A DNA stretch of 64,000 nt, from positions 186,001-250,000 of the forward strand of contig NZ_VIWO01000005.1 in the NCBI RefSeq assembly GCF_007829335.1, read 5' to 3'. This DNA comes from Chitinophaga polysaccharea (GTDB taxonomy: Bacteria; Bacteroidota; Bacteroidia; Chitinophagales; Chitinophagaceae). This document shows positions 1 to 7,000 of this stretch, piece by piece; position 1 is the stretch's first letter; each line of letters begins with the position of its first letter. A model generated the notes under the pieces. It did no database searches. It saw nothing but the letters and a program-made list of their open reading frames with translations, and was not told where the DNA came from. A program made the translations under genes and the position numbers.

Positions 1-247
1 TAGGTGCCCTGGCGATCGAAATAATTCGCATCTCCCTGGATACTGACTTCGTAAATGCCGGCGTAACGATGCCCATCACCATTCACTTGTAACAGTTTAA
101 AATACTGCAATCCCCATGGGGAGCTTGGTTCATTAGTCGCTCCTACGAGGACCCAATCGCCTATACGCGCGGCTGTTATGGCGTGGAGGCTTGATAGGTT
201 AAACAGTAAAACTACCGCAAAGAGTAGAGGTTTAATAAAAAAACGCA
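1..247 (-). CDS. Secreted protein of unknown function, 3' end outside window
   Basis: An open frame runs on the minus strand from an ATG at 247 to the window edge without a stop (82 codons). The first 23 residues (MRFFIKPLLFAVVLLFNLSS, then LHA) form a typical Sec signal peptide, so the product is exported. The mature part starts with ITAARIGDWVLVGATNEP and contains LQVNGDGHRYAGIYEVSIQG, which reads like a beta-rich extracellular protein. It is the last gene visible downstream of the RHS toxin cassettes and on the same strand, so it may belong to that locus, but I do not recognise the family. It is too short for the usual open-reading-frame length cut-off because it is truncated. Confidence 0.6.
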
Positions 248-438
248 TAGATATTAGGTGTTTAAGTTAACAATGGTGTGTTGAATTAATTGGTAAAAAC
301 AAATGAGAAAGGACCGATTGAGGAAAGCGCAGACAGCAGGAAAAAATATCCTCCTATCAGTATTATAACATAAGTTCGTATTATCGGGATATCAGCTTTA
401 TGCTTCATCCCCACGCAGAATATCTCTATCATCTCACA

Positions 439-768
439 TTAAAACCCATCTTCAAGCAAATGTAATATTTCTGCTAATTTATCCTTAACTGACTTAGGGA
501 CGACATTCTTATCTCGAATAAGCTCCCTTATGAAAGAATAAGTATTTTCAGGAATTCTCATCTTTTGAGCAACATCTACCACTAGATTATAAAACTCAAT
601 ATCAATATCAGTATCATATTCATATAATTGGGTGACTATTGTGTCAAATGCGAGACCATATTCATGACTATTTGAGAGAATCGTTGCATTATCCAAGTCA
701 ACTTTACTTAATCCCAATGCCCCTGCCGCATCAATAAGAGCTAAAGTCAATTTTTCTATTTTATTCAT
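439..768 (-). CDS. MafI-like immunity protein paired with the EndoU-type toxin tip
   Basis: This 109-residue acidic, all-helical protein has no signal peptide. The stretch from about residue 17 to 50 (ALGLSKVDLDNA, then NSHEYGLAFDTIVTQLYEY) resembles the MafI family of immunity proteins, which protect producers from MafB/CDI-type toxins. Its ATG lies 2 bases after the stop codon of the upstream toxin reading frame at 771, so the two are translationally coupled. MafI-type proteins are known partners of EndoU-type RNase tips, which matches the neighbour. It should act in the cytoplasm by binding and blocking the toxin. Family assignment is by sequence impression only; that it is the immunity gene of this cassette is a strong contextual inference. 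Confidence 0.65.
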   Translation of the reverse strand: MNKIEKLTLALIDAAGALGLSKVDLDNATILSNSHEYGLAFDTIVTQLYEYDTDIDIEFYNLVVDVAQKMRIPENTYSFIRELIRDKNVVPKSVKDKLAEILHLLEDGF

Positions 769-770
769 AT

Positions 771-1158
771 TTAACGTATTGGAAAAGCTGTAATAATTTC
801 ACTATGAGTATTAATTACTCTAATTTTTATGCCCTCATAAGTTCCGTATGTTACAAATCGAACAGGTTGCCCACTCCTTGTTACCATTGCTCCGGCACGT
901 CCAGTTTGTTGCACCCATGGATTACTTGTGACAACCTCCGACACTCCATTCATAATTTTCTCATTACTCCAGGTCATTGGGAACATACTTTTTTTTCCCT
1001 GTCAATCCATTCAGAAAGCTTTTGGAACTTCCAAACCATGCATGGCTTCCTCTCGTCGCATCTCCTGTAATAATATGAGCGGTTCGCGATAGCGTCTCCT
1101 CCAACATCGGTCTCAAAGAACTTCTACCATTAAAAATAATGGATTTTATTTTTTCCAT
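771..1158 (-). pseudogene. Displaced RHS C-terminal cassette, EndoU-type RNase tip, frameshifted
   Basis: Two overlapping minus-strand frames together encode one domain. The first (1158 to 964) starts with a piece of RHS junction sequence (RPMLEET) and continues with HIITGDATRGSHAWFGSS. After an A8 run at 989-996 the second frame (986 to 771) continues with FPMTWSNEKIMNGVSEV and ends YEGIKIRVI...EIITAFPIR. The order HI-x2-GD-x5-H, FP-x-WS-x-EKI, then GxKIRV and IITAFP is the pattern of bacterial EndoU nucleases (PF14436), RNA-cleaving toxins of CDI, Maf and RHS systems. One A fewer would restore a single frame (GKKSMFPMTW). As it stands the cassette is broken, unless slippage in the A run rescues it or the base is a sequencing error. 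It lacks a full RHS N-terminus, so it is an orphan tip. Confidence 0.7.
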
Positions 1159-1400
1159 ATGAAAGAAATAAAATAAACCCGGTCATAAAATATGGTCGCC
1201 GTCCGGGGGGAGATGATGTCTTACTGTTGCTGATTTATATCCTCATGCTGATCATAGATTTATCGCTCAGCCTATGTTCTGTCGCTGCCCACATCATTTA
1301 TCCCCGATGGAAAGGCGATAGTCAAAAGCTGATCAGGGGACTGACGCTGCTGTTCGTGCAGCTTATTCTCCAGTCGCCGGGCCAGCGCTATAACGCTGAC
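1091..1400. repeat. Copy 1 of ~300-bp repeat bordering displaced toxin cassettes
   Basis: This stretch is recognisably the same sequence as 3334-3629, at roughly 80 percent identity by eye. Both copies start inside the RHS junction (CCAACA/ATCGGTCTCAAAGAAC) and share the segments GGATTTTATTTTTTC and CTGATCATAGATTTATCGC or its variant. Both end at GGGCCAGCG-TATAACGCTGA. The copies point the same way, each lying between a displaced toxin tip on the minus strand and an XRE regulator (or its remnant) on the plus strand. It therefore marks the border of a duplicated module. No transposase or recombinase is visible in it. Confidence 0.75.
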
Positions 1401-1502
1401 GGCTATATCCTGTCGCCTGTGCAAAACGTCTTCCGCCCCACACCGCCATTCCTCCCCGGCCGTTGCGGTGGCAGCCAGATGGATTGGTTTTAATCTACCA
1501 AT
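1159..1502. other. Spacer between EndoU cassette and XRE gene, with relict coding frame
   Basis: No convincing intact gene lies here. A plus-strand frame starting near 1176 encodes a hydrophobic stretch (LLLLIYILMLIIDLSLSL) followed by HIIYPRWKGDSQKLIRGL. The same frame is recognisable in the second repeat copy, as LLMLIYILMLIIDLSPSL, before it is broken there. That suggests a relict of a membrane-protein gene and not chance, but I cannot name it. The region also supplies the promoter space for the XRE regulator downstream. Confidence 0.4.
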
Positions 1503-1543
1503 ACTTATTTATTCTGACTAGCATAAATAAGTAACTAAATTTG
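1503..1543 (+). promoter_or_regulatory. Inverted repeat and -7 box upstream of XRE regulator
   Basis: ACTTATTTAT at 1503-1512 and ATAAATAAGT at 1523-1532 are perfect inverted repeats with a 10-base spacer. Directly after them TAAATTTG at 1536-1543 matches the Bacteroidota -7 element TAnnTTTG. A CTG in place of the -33 TTG lies 19 bases upstream, inside the palindrome. The layout fits an operator where the XRE protein represses its own promoter about 40 bases before its ATG. This is inference from position; binding has not been shown. Confidence 0.45.
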
Positions 1544-1582
1544 TTCCCCCCTGCTTTTACAGGGTATTTAAAGTACCTTTTT

Positions 1583-1903
1583 ATGACTTTTGGTGAACAC
1601 ATTGCTACGCAGCGTAAGCAGCTTAAAATATCCCAGGACGAACTGGCTAAAAGAGTGGGAACATCGGCGCCCATTATTGGACGCTATAAGCCCTCTATCG
1701 AGATGGCTAAAAAAATTGCAGATGAACTGGGCGTTACCGTGGATTACCTGATTGGTGGCTCTACCAGCATGGTACTGGATAAAAAATTACTTAAACGCAT
1801 TGAAGATATTGAAGCCCTGCCTGACGAGGAAAAAGAAAAAATTTATTACTTCATTGATATGGCGATCACTTATAACAAAACTAAAAAGCATATTCACGAT
1901 TAA
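1583..1903 (+). CDS. XRE-family HTH regulator next to displaced toxin cassettes
   Basis: A helix-turn-helix of the XRE/Cro type occupies about residues 1-60 (FGEHIATQRKQLKISQDELA, then KRVGTSAPIIGRY, then KPSIEMAKKIADELGVTVDYL). A charged helical tail follows (LKRIEDIEALPDEEKEKIY). I chose the ATG at 1583 because the domain begins there; the frame opens at a TTG at 1541 with no homologous sequence in between. Between GRY and KPSIE family members usually have about five more residues (such as ERxEx), so this protein seems to carry a small in-frame deletion after the recognition helix. It is divergent from the EndoU cassette and preceded by a palindrome. The C-terminal tail is repeated in the remnant at 3627-3758. 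It probably regulates the cassette or itself. Confidence 0.75.
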   Translation: MTFGEHIATQRKQLKISQDELAKRVGTSAPIIGRYKPSIEMAKKIADELGVTVDYLIGGSTSMVLDKKLLKRIEDIEALPDEEKEKIYYFIDMAITYNKTKKHIHD

Positions 1904-1945
1904 GCAGAGAGGCCGCAGGCAAATGCCTGCGGCCTCTCTGCTTAA
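1900..1945. terminator. Strong hairpin overlapping the XRE stop codon
   Basis: Perfect inverted repeats of 22 bases (1900-1921 and 1924-1945) with a 2-base loop begin at the stop codon of the XRE gene. They face the minus-strand Sel1 gene ending at 1979. The core is AGAGAGGCCGCAGGCA. It should work as a bidirectional terminator between convergent genes; the T tract is weak. Confidence 0.7.
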
Positions 1946-1978
1946 ATGAAAAAGTGGAATATGAGAGCATTATCTGCA

Positions 1979-2422
1979 TTAATCTGTTATCCCTTTTTCT
2001 TTAGCCTGCCTAAGCCAAATATTAGCAACCCCTTCATTTTTCGATATACCAATTCCATAGTAGTAACATCTTCCAACTTCATATACAGCTTGCTCATCCC
2101 CTAGTAATGCAGCATTTAAGTAGCACTCAAATGCCCTTTTAAAGCTTTTCTTCACTCCATCTCCATTTTCATAACAAACAGCTAAATCAAAATAAGCATT
2201 GCTATAATTACCTTCTATAGAACTCAGAAAATATTCAACCGCTAAAAATGGATTCTTTTCCACAAATGTCCCATGTAGATACCAAGTGCCAAGAGCGTAT
2301 AGCGCTTCTGCATTCCCTTTATCTGCTGATTGCCTCAAAAGATTAAATGCAATCTGTAAATCAGGGCGTTCCTTTTGCATTTCAACAAAGGCTTTTCGAA
2401 GTAAAACATTTCCTTTTGCCAT
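1979..2422 (-). CDS. Sel1-repeat protein, probable immunity gene of the second cassette
   Basis: The 147-residue protein has no signal peptide. It contains three to four Sel1-like (TPR-related) repeats: A-x3-LY-ALGTWYLHGTFVEKN at about 42-62, YFDLAVCYENGDGVKKS at about 77-93, and YEVGRCYYYGIGISKNEG at about 113-130. Sel1 repeats form an alpha-solenoid used for protein-protein contacts. Its ATG lies 40 bases after the end of the displaced RHS tip at 2463, the place where an immunity gene is expected in RHS and CDI loci. Sel1-type proteins are found as immunity partners in such loci. The repeat assignment is clear; the immunity role is inferred from position alone. Confidence 0.65.
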   Translation of the reverse strand: MAKGNVLLRKAFVEMQKERPDLQIAFNLLRQSADKGNAEALYALGTWYLHGTFVEKNPFLAVEYFLSSIEGNYSNAYFDLAVCYENGDGVKKSFKRAFECYLNAALLGDEQAVYEVGRCYYYGIGISKNEGVANIWLRQAKEKGITD

Positions 2423-2462
2423 ATGTTCTGTTTATTTCTTGTTTTTACTATCAATACATTTT

Positions 2463-3428
2463 TTACTCAGTAGTTGGCTTCGGTGGCGTTTCTGCTGGAG
2501 GTGTTGGCGTTGATGTGGGAGCTGGAGTTGGTACAGGTGGCTTTGGAGGCTTCACTGGCTTCGGCGGTTTGGGAGGCCATGGGTCTTTGTGTCCAGCAGG
2601 ACGTCTTCTAGGTGGATTTTCCATACCTTTTGCACCGTTTCTATCTTGTTCTCTACGTGCATTAGCATCCTCATGTTTTCCCCTTGTACTTCCTCTGGCT
2701 CCAGAAGTATGTTCAGCGCCTCCCGCTTTACCCCAATCCTGCCTCTTCTTCGCATTTACCACGGGAAGAGGCGCTACAACGGGAATAGGAACGGGCGCTG
2801 GAACGGGTACTGGCTCAAAATTCACTGGCACCGCAGGCGGTGTCCCAGGAGCGACTTTGGGGCCAAAGAAAAGAGGAATAATCGAGCCGACCGTGGTCAT
2901 ATTATCATATCGCTCCGCATCTTCGCCTGACCATCCAAATGCAGAAGCAGGTGTATTATAGAGACCTCCTGTTATGATATGATTAATGCCATTAACTAAT
3001 CCAGCTGTACTAATCCAAAATCCTCTAATTCCTGTAGGAGGATCGTCATCTGGTTCATCTCCTAAAAAGTCGTTATATCTGATAGGGTTATTGTAGTTAG
3101 AGACATATGGAGACCAAGCCTCCATTTCGTCAATCTTCGGATCTATCTGATTCCATCTCCCTATCTGTGGATCCAAATTCCTGTAAAAAGCATCATACTG
3201 ATTCATATCTAAATCTGTCGTATGCTCTATTCCATTATACTTCTTCCGATTCTCCGGGTAATTCGCACCCTTCAACGCACTCGAACTTATCCCCGCCATC
3301 GCGAGCCCAAATGGATAATAATGCGTTTCTTCCAACACCGGTCTCAAAGAACTTCTACCGCTAAAAATAACGGATTTTATTTTTTCATATGAAAGAAAAA
3401 AATCTAACCGGTCATAAAACGCGGTCAC
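2463..3428 (-). CDS. Displaced RHS C-terminal cassette with proline-rich tail
   Basis: The frame holds the end of an RHS core (VLEETHYYPFGLAMAGISS, then IGRWNQIDPKIDEMEAWSPY, YNNPIRYNDFLG), a hydrophobic/glycine segment, then a variable tip. The tip includes AEHTSGARGSTRGKHEDANA and RREQDRNGAKGMENPPRRRP and ends in a long Pro/Lys run. A basic KHE...RR motif of this kind recurs at the ends of Bacteroidota RHS proteins, but I do not know its activity. The first residues (YEKIKSVIFSGRSSLRP) are not RHS. They come from the ~300-bp repeat, so the tip has been cut off from its N-terminus. No good ATG precedes the RHS part: the frame opens at a GTG, and the first in-frame ATG is at 3299. It may be a silent donor cassette. 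Confidence 0.7.
   Translation of the reverse strand: MTAFYDRLDFFLSYEKIKSVIFSGRSSLRPVLEETHYYPFGLAMAGISSSALKGANYPENRKKYNGIEHTTDLDMNQYDAFYRNLDPQIGRWNQIDPKIDEMEAWSPYVSNYNNPIRYNDFLGDEPDDDPPTGIRGFWISTAGLVNGINHIITGGLYNTPASAFGWSGEDAERYDNMTTVGSIIPLFFGPKVAPGTPPAVPVNFEPVPVPAPVPIPVVAPLPVVNAKKRQDWGKAGGAEHTSGARGSTRGKHEDANARREQDRNGAKGMENPPRRRPAGHKDPWPPKPPKPVKPPKPPVPTPAPTSTPTPPAETPPKPTTE
3237..3341 (-). repeat. RHS-core/tip junction repeat (copy in displaced cassette)
   Basis: About 105 bases closely match 4781-4884 inside the full RHS gene, covering the residues PVLEETHYYPFGL to NYPENRKK. The match ends exactly where the RHS sequence gives way to the intergenic repeat. This is the likely stretch for homologous recombination that swaps or duplicates toxin tips. 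Confidence 0.75.
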
Positions 3429-3629
3429 CGTCCGGGGACGGATGATGTGTTGCTGATGCTGATTTATATTCTCATGTTGATCATAGATTTATCGCCCAGC
3501 CTATATTCTGCCGTCCCCCACATCATCTATCCCCGGACGGAAGCGCGATAGTACAAAAGCTGATCAGGGTACTGACGCTGGTGTTCGCACAGCTTATTCT
3601 TCCGCTGCCGGGCCAGCGGTATAACGCTG
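3334..3629. repeat. Copy 2 of ~300-bp repeat bordering displaced toxin cassettes
   Basis: This is the partner of 1091-1400. It begins in the RHS junction and ends at TATAACGCTGA. There it jumps straight into the C-terminal codons of an XRE gene, so promoter and DNA-binding domain present in copy 1 are missing here. Confidence 0.75.
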
Positions 3630-3758
3630 ATTGATAAAAAAACGCTGCAACGTATCCAGGACATTGAGAAGTTGGACGAGGATACCAAAGAGAAGGTGTA
3701 TTTCCTTATTGATAACATCATTCAAAATACCAAGGCTAAAAAAGCCTGGAACTCATAA
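3627..3758 (+). pseudogene. Remnant of XRE regulator (C-terminal 43 codons)
   Basis: The plus-strand codons from 3627 read LIDKKTLQRIQDIEKLDEDT and continue to KAWNS and a stop at 3756-3758. This lines up with the tail of the XRE protein at 1583-1903 (VLDKKLLKRIEDIEALPDEE). The DNA-binding half and the promoter are gone: the sequence jumps from the repeat end (homologous to ~1400) to a point homologous to ~1773. A ~370-base deletion in a duplicated module is the simplest explanation. It sits between the RHS immunity gene and the displaced RHS cassette. Confidence 0.75.
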
Positions 3759-3760
3759 AA

Positions 3761-3789
3761 GGAAGACGCTGGGATCACCGGCGTCTTCC
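3761..3789. terminator. Hairpin after XRE remnant
   Basis: GGAAGACGC at 3761-3769 pairs with GCGTCTTCC at 3781-3789, three bases after the stop of the XRE remnant and facing the small membrane-protein gene ending at 3815. This is the same arrangement as at 1900-1945 beside the other XRE gene. Confidence 0.55.
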
Positions 3790-3814
3790 TCCACTTGTAA
3801 TATTAGTAACCTAT

Positions 3815-4006
3815 CTACTTAAATAGCTTTCTGGCTAAATAAATAAGCCCCCCAACTAACAACCCAACCAAAAACACGGCCACAAAAACTCCAGCAATAA
3901 TTTCTAGATTATTATCAATGACTCCATAAATAGCAACTGCTATCATCAAAATAATAAAAACTATATTTCTTGGATTTTTAAACCAGTTTATCAATTTAAT
4001 CATCAT
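3815..4006 (-). CDS. Small two-helix membrane protein, probable immunity to the RHS tip
   Basis: This 63-residue protein has two hydrophobic segments, about residues 12-29 (IVFIILMIAVAIYGVI) and 34-58 (IIAGVFVAVFLVGLLVGGLI). They are flanked by Lys/Arg, so it is an inner-membrane protein. It starts 2 bases after the stop codon of the full RHS gene (4009), the standard immunity position. A membrane location fits the hydrophobic, glycine-rich tip of that RHS protein, which could act on membranes. I do not recognise a family; the role is inferred from position and topology. The second Met is an alternative start. Confidence 0.6.
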   Translation of the reverse strand: MMIKLINWFKNPRNIVFIILMIAVAIYGVIDNNLEIIAGVFVAVFLVGLLVGGLIYLARKLFK

Positions 4007-4008
4007 AC

Positions 4009-7000
4009 TTACTCCTTTTTCTTCTTTTCGGTAATCTTCTCTACGATTGTTGAGGTAGCCCCTGAAGCTGTTGCTGCTGTAGCTCCAGCCCTGGTACTTA
4101 TGTAGTCATCCAATTTCTTTTCTGCTTCCGCTACCTTAGCCTTCACTTTAGATACCGTATTTGACTTACCTCTTGCAATATTCTTCTCTCTATTAATAGT
4201 TTCTTTGAGCCTATTTGCGGCGACTGAACTCGCAGCTTTCTTTTCAACTAACGCTCCGACTCCTCTTCCGATAAGTTGTCCAGCTGCAACGTCGATTACG
4301 GTCTTTTTTAAAGAAACTTCTCCATTATTAATTAATTGACTACCTGTACTTACTCCTGCATCAGTTGCCAATTCAACTCCTATTTTAATAATAGTACTCG
4401 CTTGTTTAATTTTTGCTATTGAGGATATACCTGAACTTATTGCTCCGGCACCTGCTGAAACTGCTACCGAAACAAAGCTAAACTCAGACAACTTTTTATC
4501 AGTAAGCGCTATTTCTGTCAACTGTAGTCCAGCATCTACAAGACCTCCAATAGCAGCGCCAACTAAACAATTCGGACATTTACCGTCGGGATCATTGTAC
4601 TTTATAGGGTCATTCTTAGCAAAATGATAAGGGCTAAGGGTTTCCTGCTCTCCACTTTCTATAAGTGGATCAATTTGCATGAACCGTCCTATTTGCTGAT
4701 CATAAGTTCTCGCGTTGAAGTCATACCATTCTAACCCACTTCCATCTCCGAACTCTTTGGATTGCAACTCATTTCCGTTAAACTTCTTACGGTTTTCAGG
4801 GTAGTTACTCCCCTTCAACGCATTAGAACTTATCCCCGCCATCGTCAACCCAAACGGATAATAATGCGTTTCTTCCAATACCGGACCCGTACTATGCGCC
4901 ACTACCAGGTTATCAAAGAACACATCCTGCCCACTCTCGTTGCTGGTGTAAATATATACAAATCCTGTCTTTTTAATCACCATCCGGTCCGTGGCCAGGG
5001 TTTGCAGCGCGTCCGGCGTGCCTTGTACCTGCTTCAAGCCACTGTTCTCATCCACCAAATTAAAGCGATCATCAAATAATACGTAGCTCAGATAAGCTTT
5101 GGGTTTATCCGGCAGGTTCTGGCTTGGGTCCTTTTGCTTCAACTGATCGTACAAGGCACTGCTGTAAGTCGTTGCTATCGGCGAACCAGCTCCGGTAGCA
5201 TTGTGTACCCCATCCGCCAGGCTACCGCCGCTAAAGGTGGACAGCAGTGTACTCAGCATTGCGCTGCTGGTAGTGGCGGAAGTATTGGCTGCGGTACTCT
5301 TGTAAAATGCTTTGGTTCCAAGCTGTATTGTGTCTCCCGCCATTACACGGAGTACCAACGAAGGGCCTATCTTCTGCCCATTCGTGGCATTTAGTTTCGC
5401 TACATAGTCGTTCGGGTTGGTAGTACCATCAACAGGATATCCCACTGGTTTGGGCGCGCGGGTATTGTCAATATTGCTGAACAAAGCATTTTCTGTTGCG
5501 CCGGTAGCACTTTCCATCGTAGCGGCATATTGGTTGGCATCACTCTGTGTTCCCAGTACCATGCGAATATTACCCAAATGATCTTTTACAAAGTAATCAA
5601 ATGCATAAGTCAGCGGCTGTCCGGTTTTAAATACAGTGCGAATACGACCATCTTCATGACTGATCAATTGCAGGGTATCATTCGAATAAACCTGGCTACC
5701 CAGGTAATCAGTCGTGGTCACCTTTGCAGGAGTAGTGGTGTTATCAGTAACAGTCTTCCTCAGTTTGCTACCAGCGGCGTCATACAGATACGTGATAGTA
5801 CCTTTGCCTGTAATAATAATAGTATCTGGAAGATTCAGATGGTTATAACTGATGGAAGCGATTCCCTTGTTCAGGTCCTGGATCAGGTTACCGCTTGTAT
5901 CATATTTGTAGTCATTACCGCTGTTAGTACCATTAATAAAATCACCCAATCGTGCACTCGATGTACTACTGGGATCAGCAACAGCCATCAGCTTGTTGCT
6001 GTTGGTGCGATAAGTGTATGTCAGCTGGTCGACGGTAGAAGCAGTTACGCCGACCATACCTTTCTGGGTCATCGATAAGATATTACCGTTGGCATCATAT
6101 CCAAGGCCACTTACCGAAAAATCGACTTTGTCGCGTGTCCAGTTGGCGCCATTGGTGTTTTGCTGGTTGAAGTCGGCCACAGTAACGCGATTAACCCTGT
6201 CATAACTATAACCATAGGCCCGCGGAGTACCATCTGATCCACTCTTCCACTTGATACCTGCGATGTTACCATTGTATTGGTTAGCACTGAAGCCATAGTC
6301 ATAACAAAGCTCCTGGCCAAACCAGTTGCTGGTGCTACCAGCCGTATTAACAAAACCCTTGTTGATGCCCTTCAGCCAGCCACGGATATTGTATTCATAG
6401 TTGAGTGTTTCCAACTGTGAGCTACCATTAACGCCCAGTCGTTTAGTCTTTAGCTGTCCCAGCTCGTCATAGACATTGTCTTCAATGGTCTTCTCCAGGC
6501 TGGTATTATCATTCAGACGCTTTTTAATGGAAAGCAGGCGCCCCGCAGCATCATACTGGTTCATCGTGAGTAGTGTGGTTTGTGGAGTGACACCACTGCG
6601 CTGATTTGTTTGCCGCAGATAGGTGCTTAATACTTTGCCACTAAAATCATACAGCATGGTCAATACATCTTTCCCACCACTGGCATTAGCTGAAACCGTC
6701 TGGATCACCCTTCCCTTATCATTGTAATAGGTACTGGTGGTCAACCATTGATTCGTTTCAAGCACACGTATCCTCGTGCCAGTAACAAGCCCGCGGGTAG
6801 CAGTGCTGGCAGATGCAGGCAAAGCCTCTGCATAAGGATTGCTTCCTGCCTGTGGTTTGGCGATATCCCCATTTACATAATCCAGTTTGCCGGTATAACT
6901 GTAATCATCATAGAATGTATAGGTCAATGGTGTCAGGGCACTGGTAACAATACCTGGCAGAGGATTCGTTGCCGCAATCGTTGTGGTACCGTTGTTAGTG

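Noticed and set aside
1227-1493. 88-codon plus-strand open frame as a real membrane-protein gene
   Set aside because: The homologous frame in the second repeat copy is broken and the C-terminus looks random; treated as a relict.
2347-2961. 204-codon plus-strand frame opposite the proline-rich RHS tip
   Set aside because: Gly-rich product is simply the complement of the proline codons; RHS homology is on the minus strand.
1091-3629. Insertion sequence or transposon as cause of the ~300-bp repeats
   Set aside because: No transposase, terminal inverted repeats or target-site duplication could be seen; duplication by recombination explains the layout.
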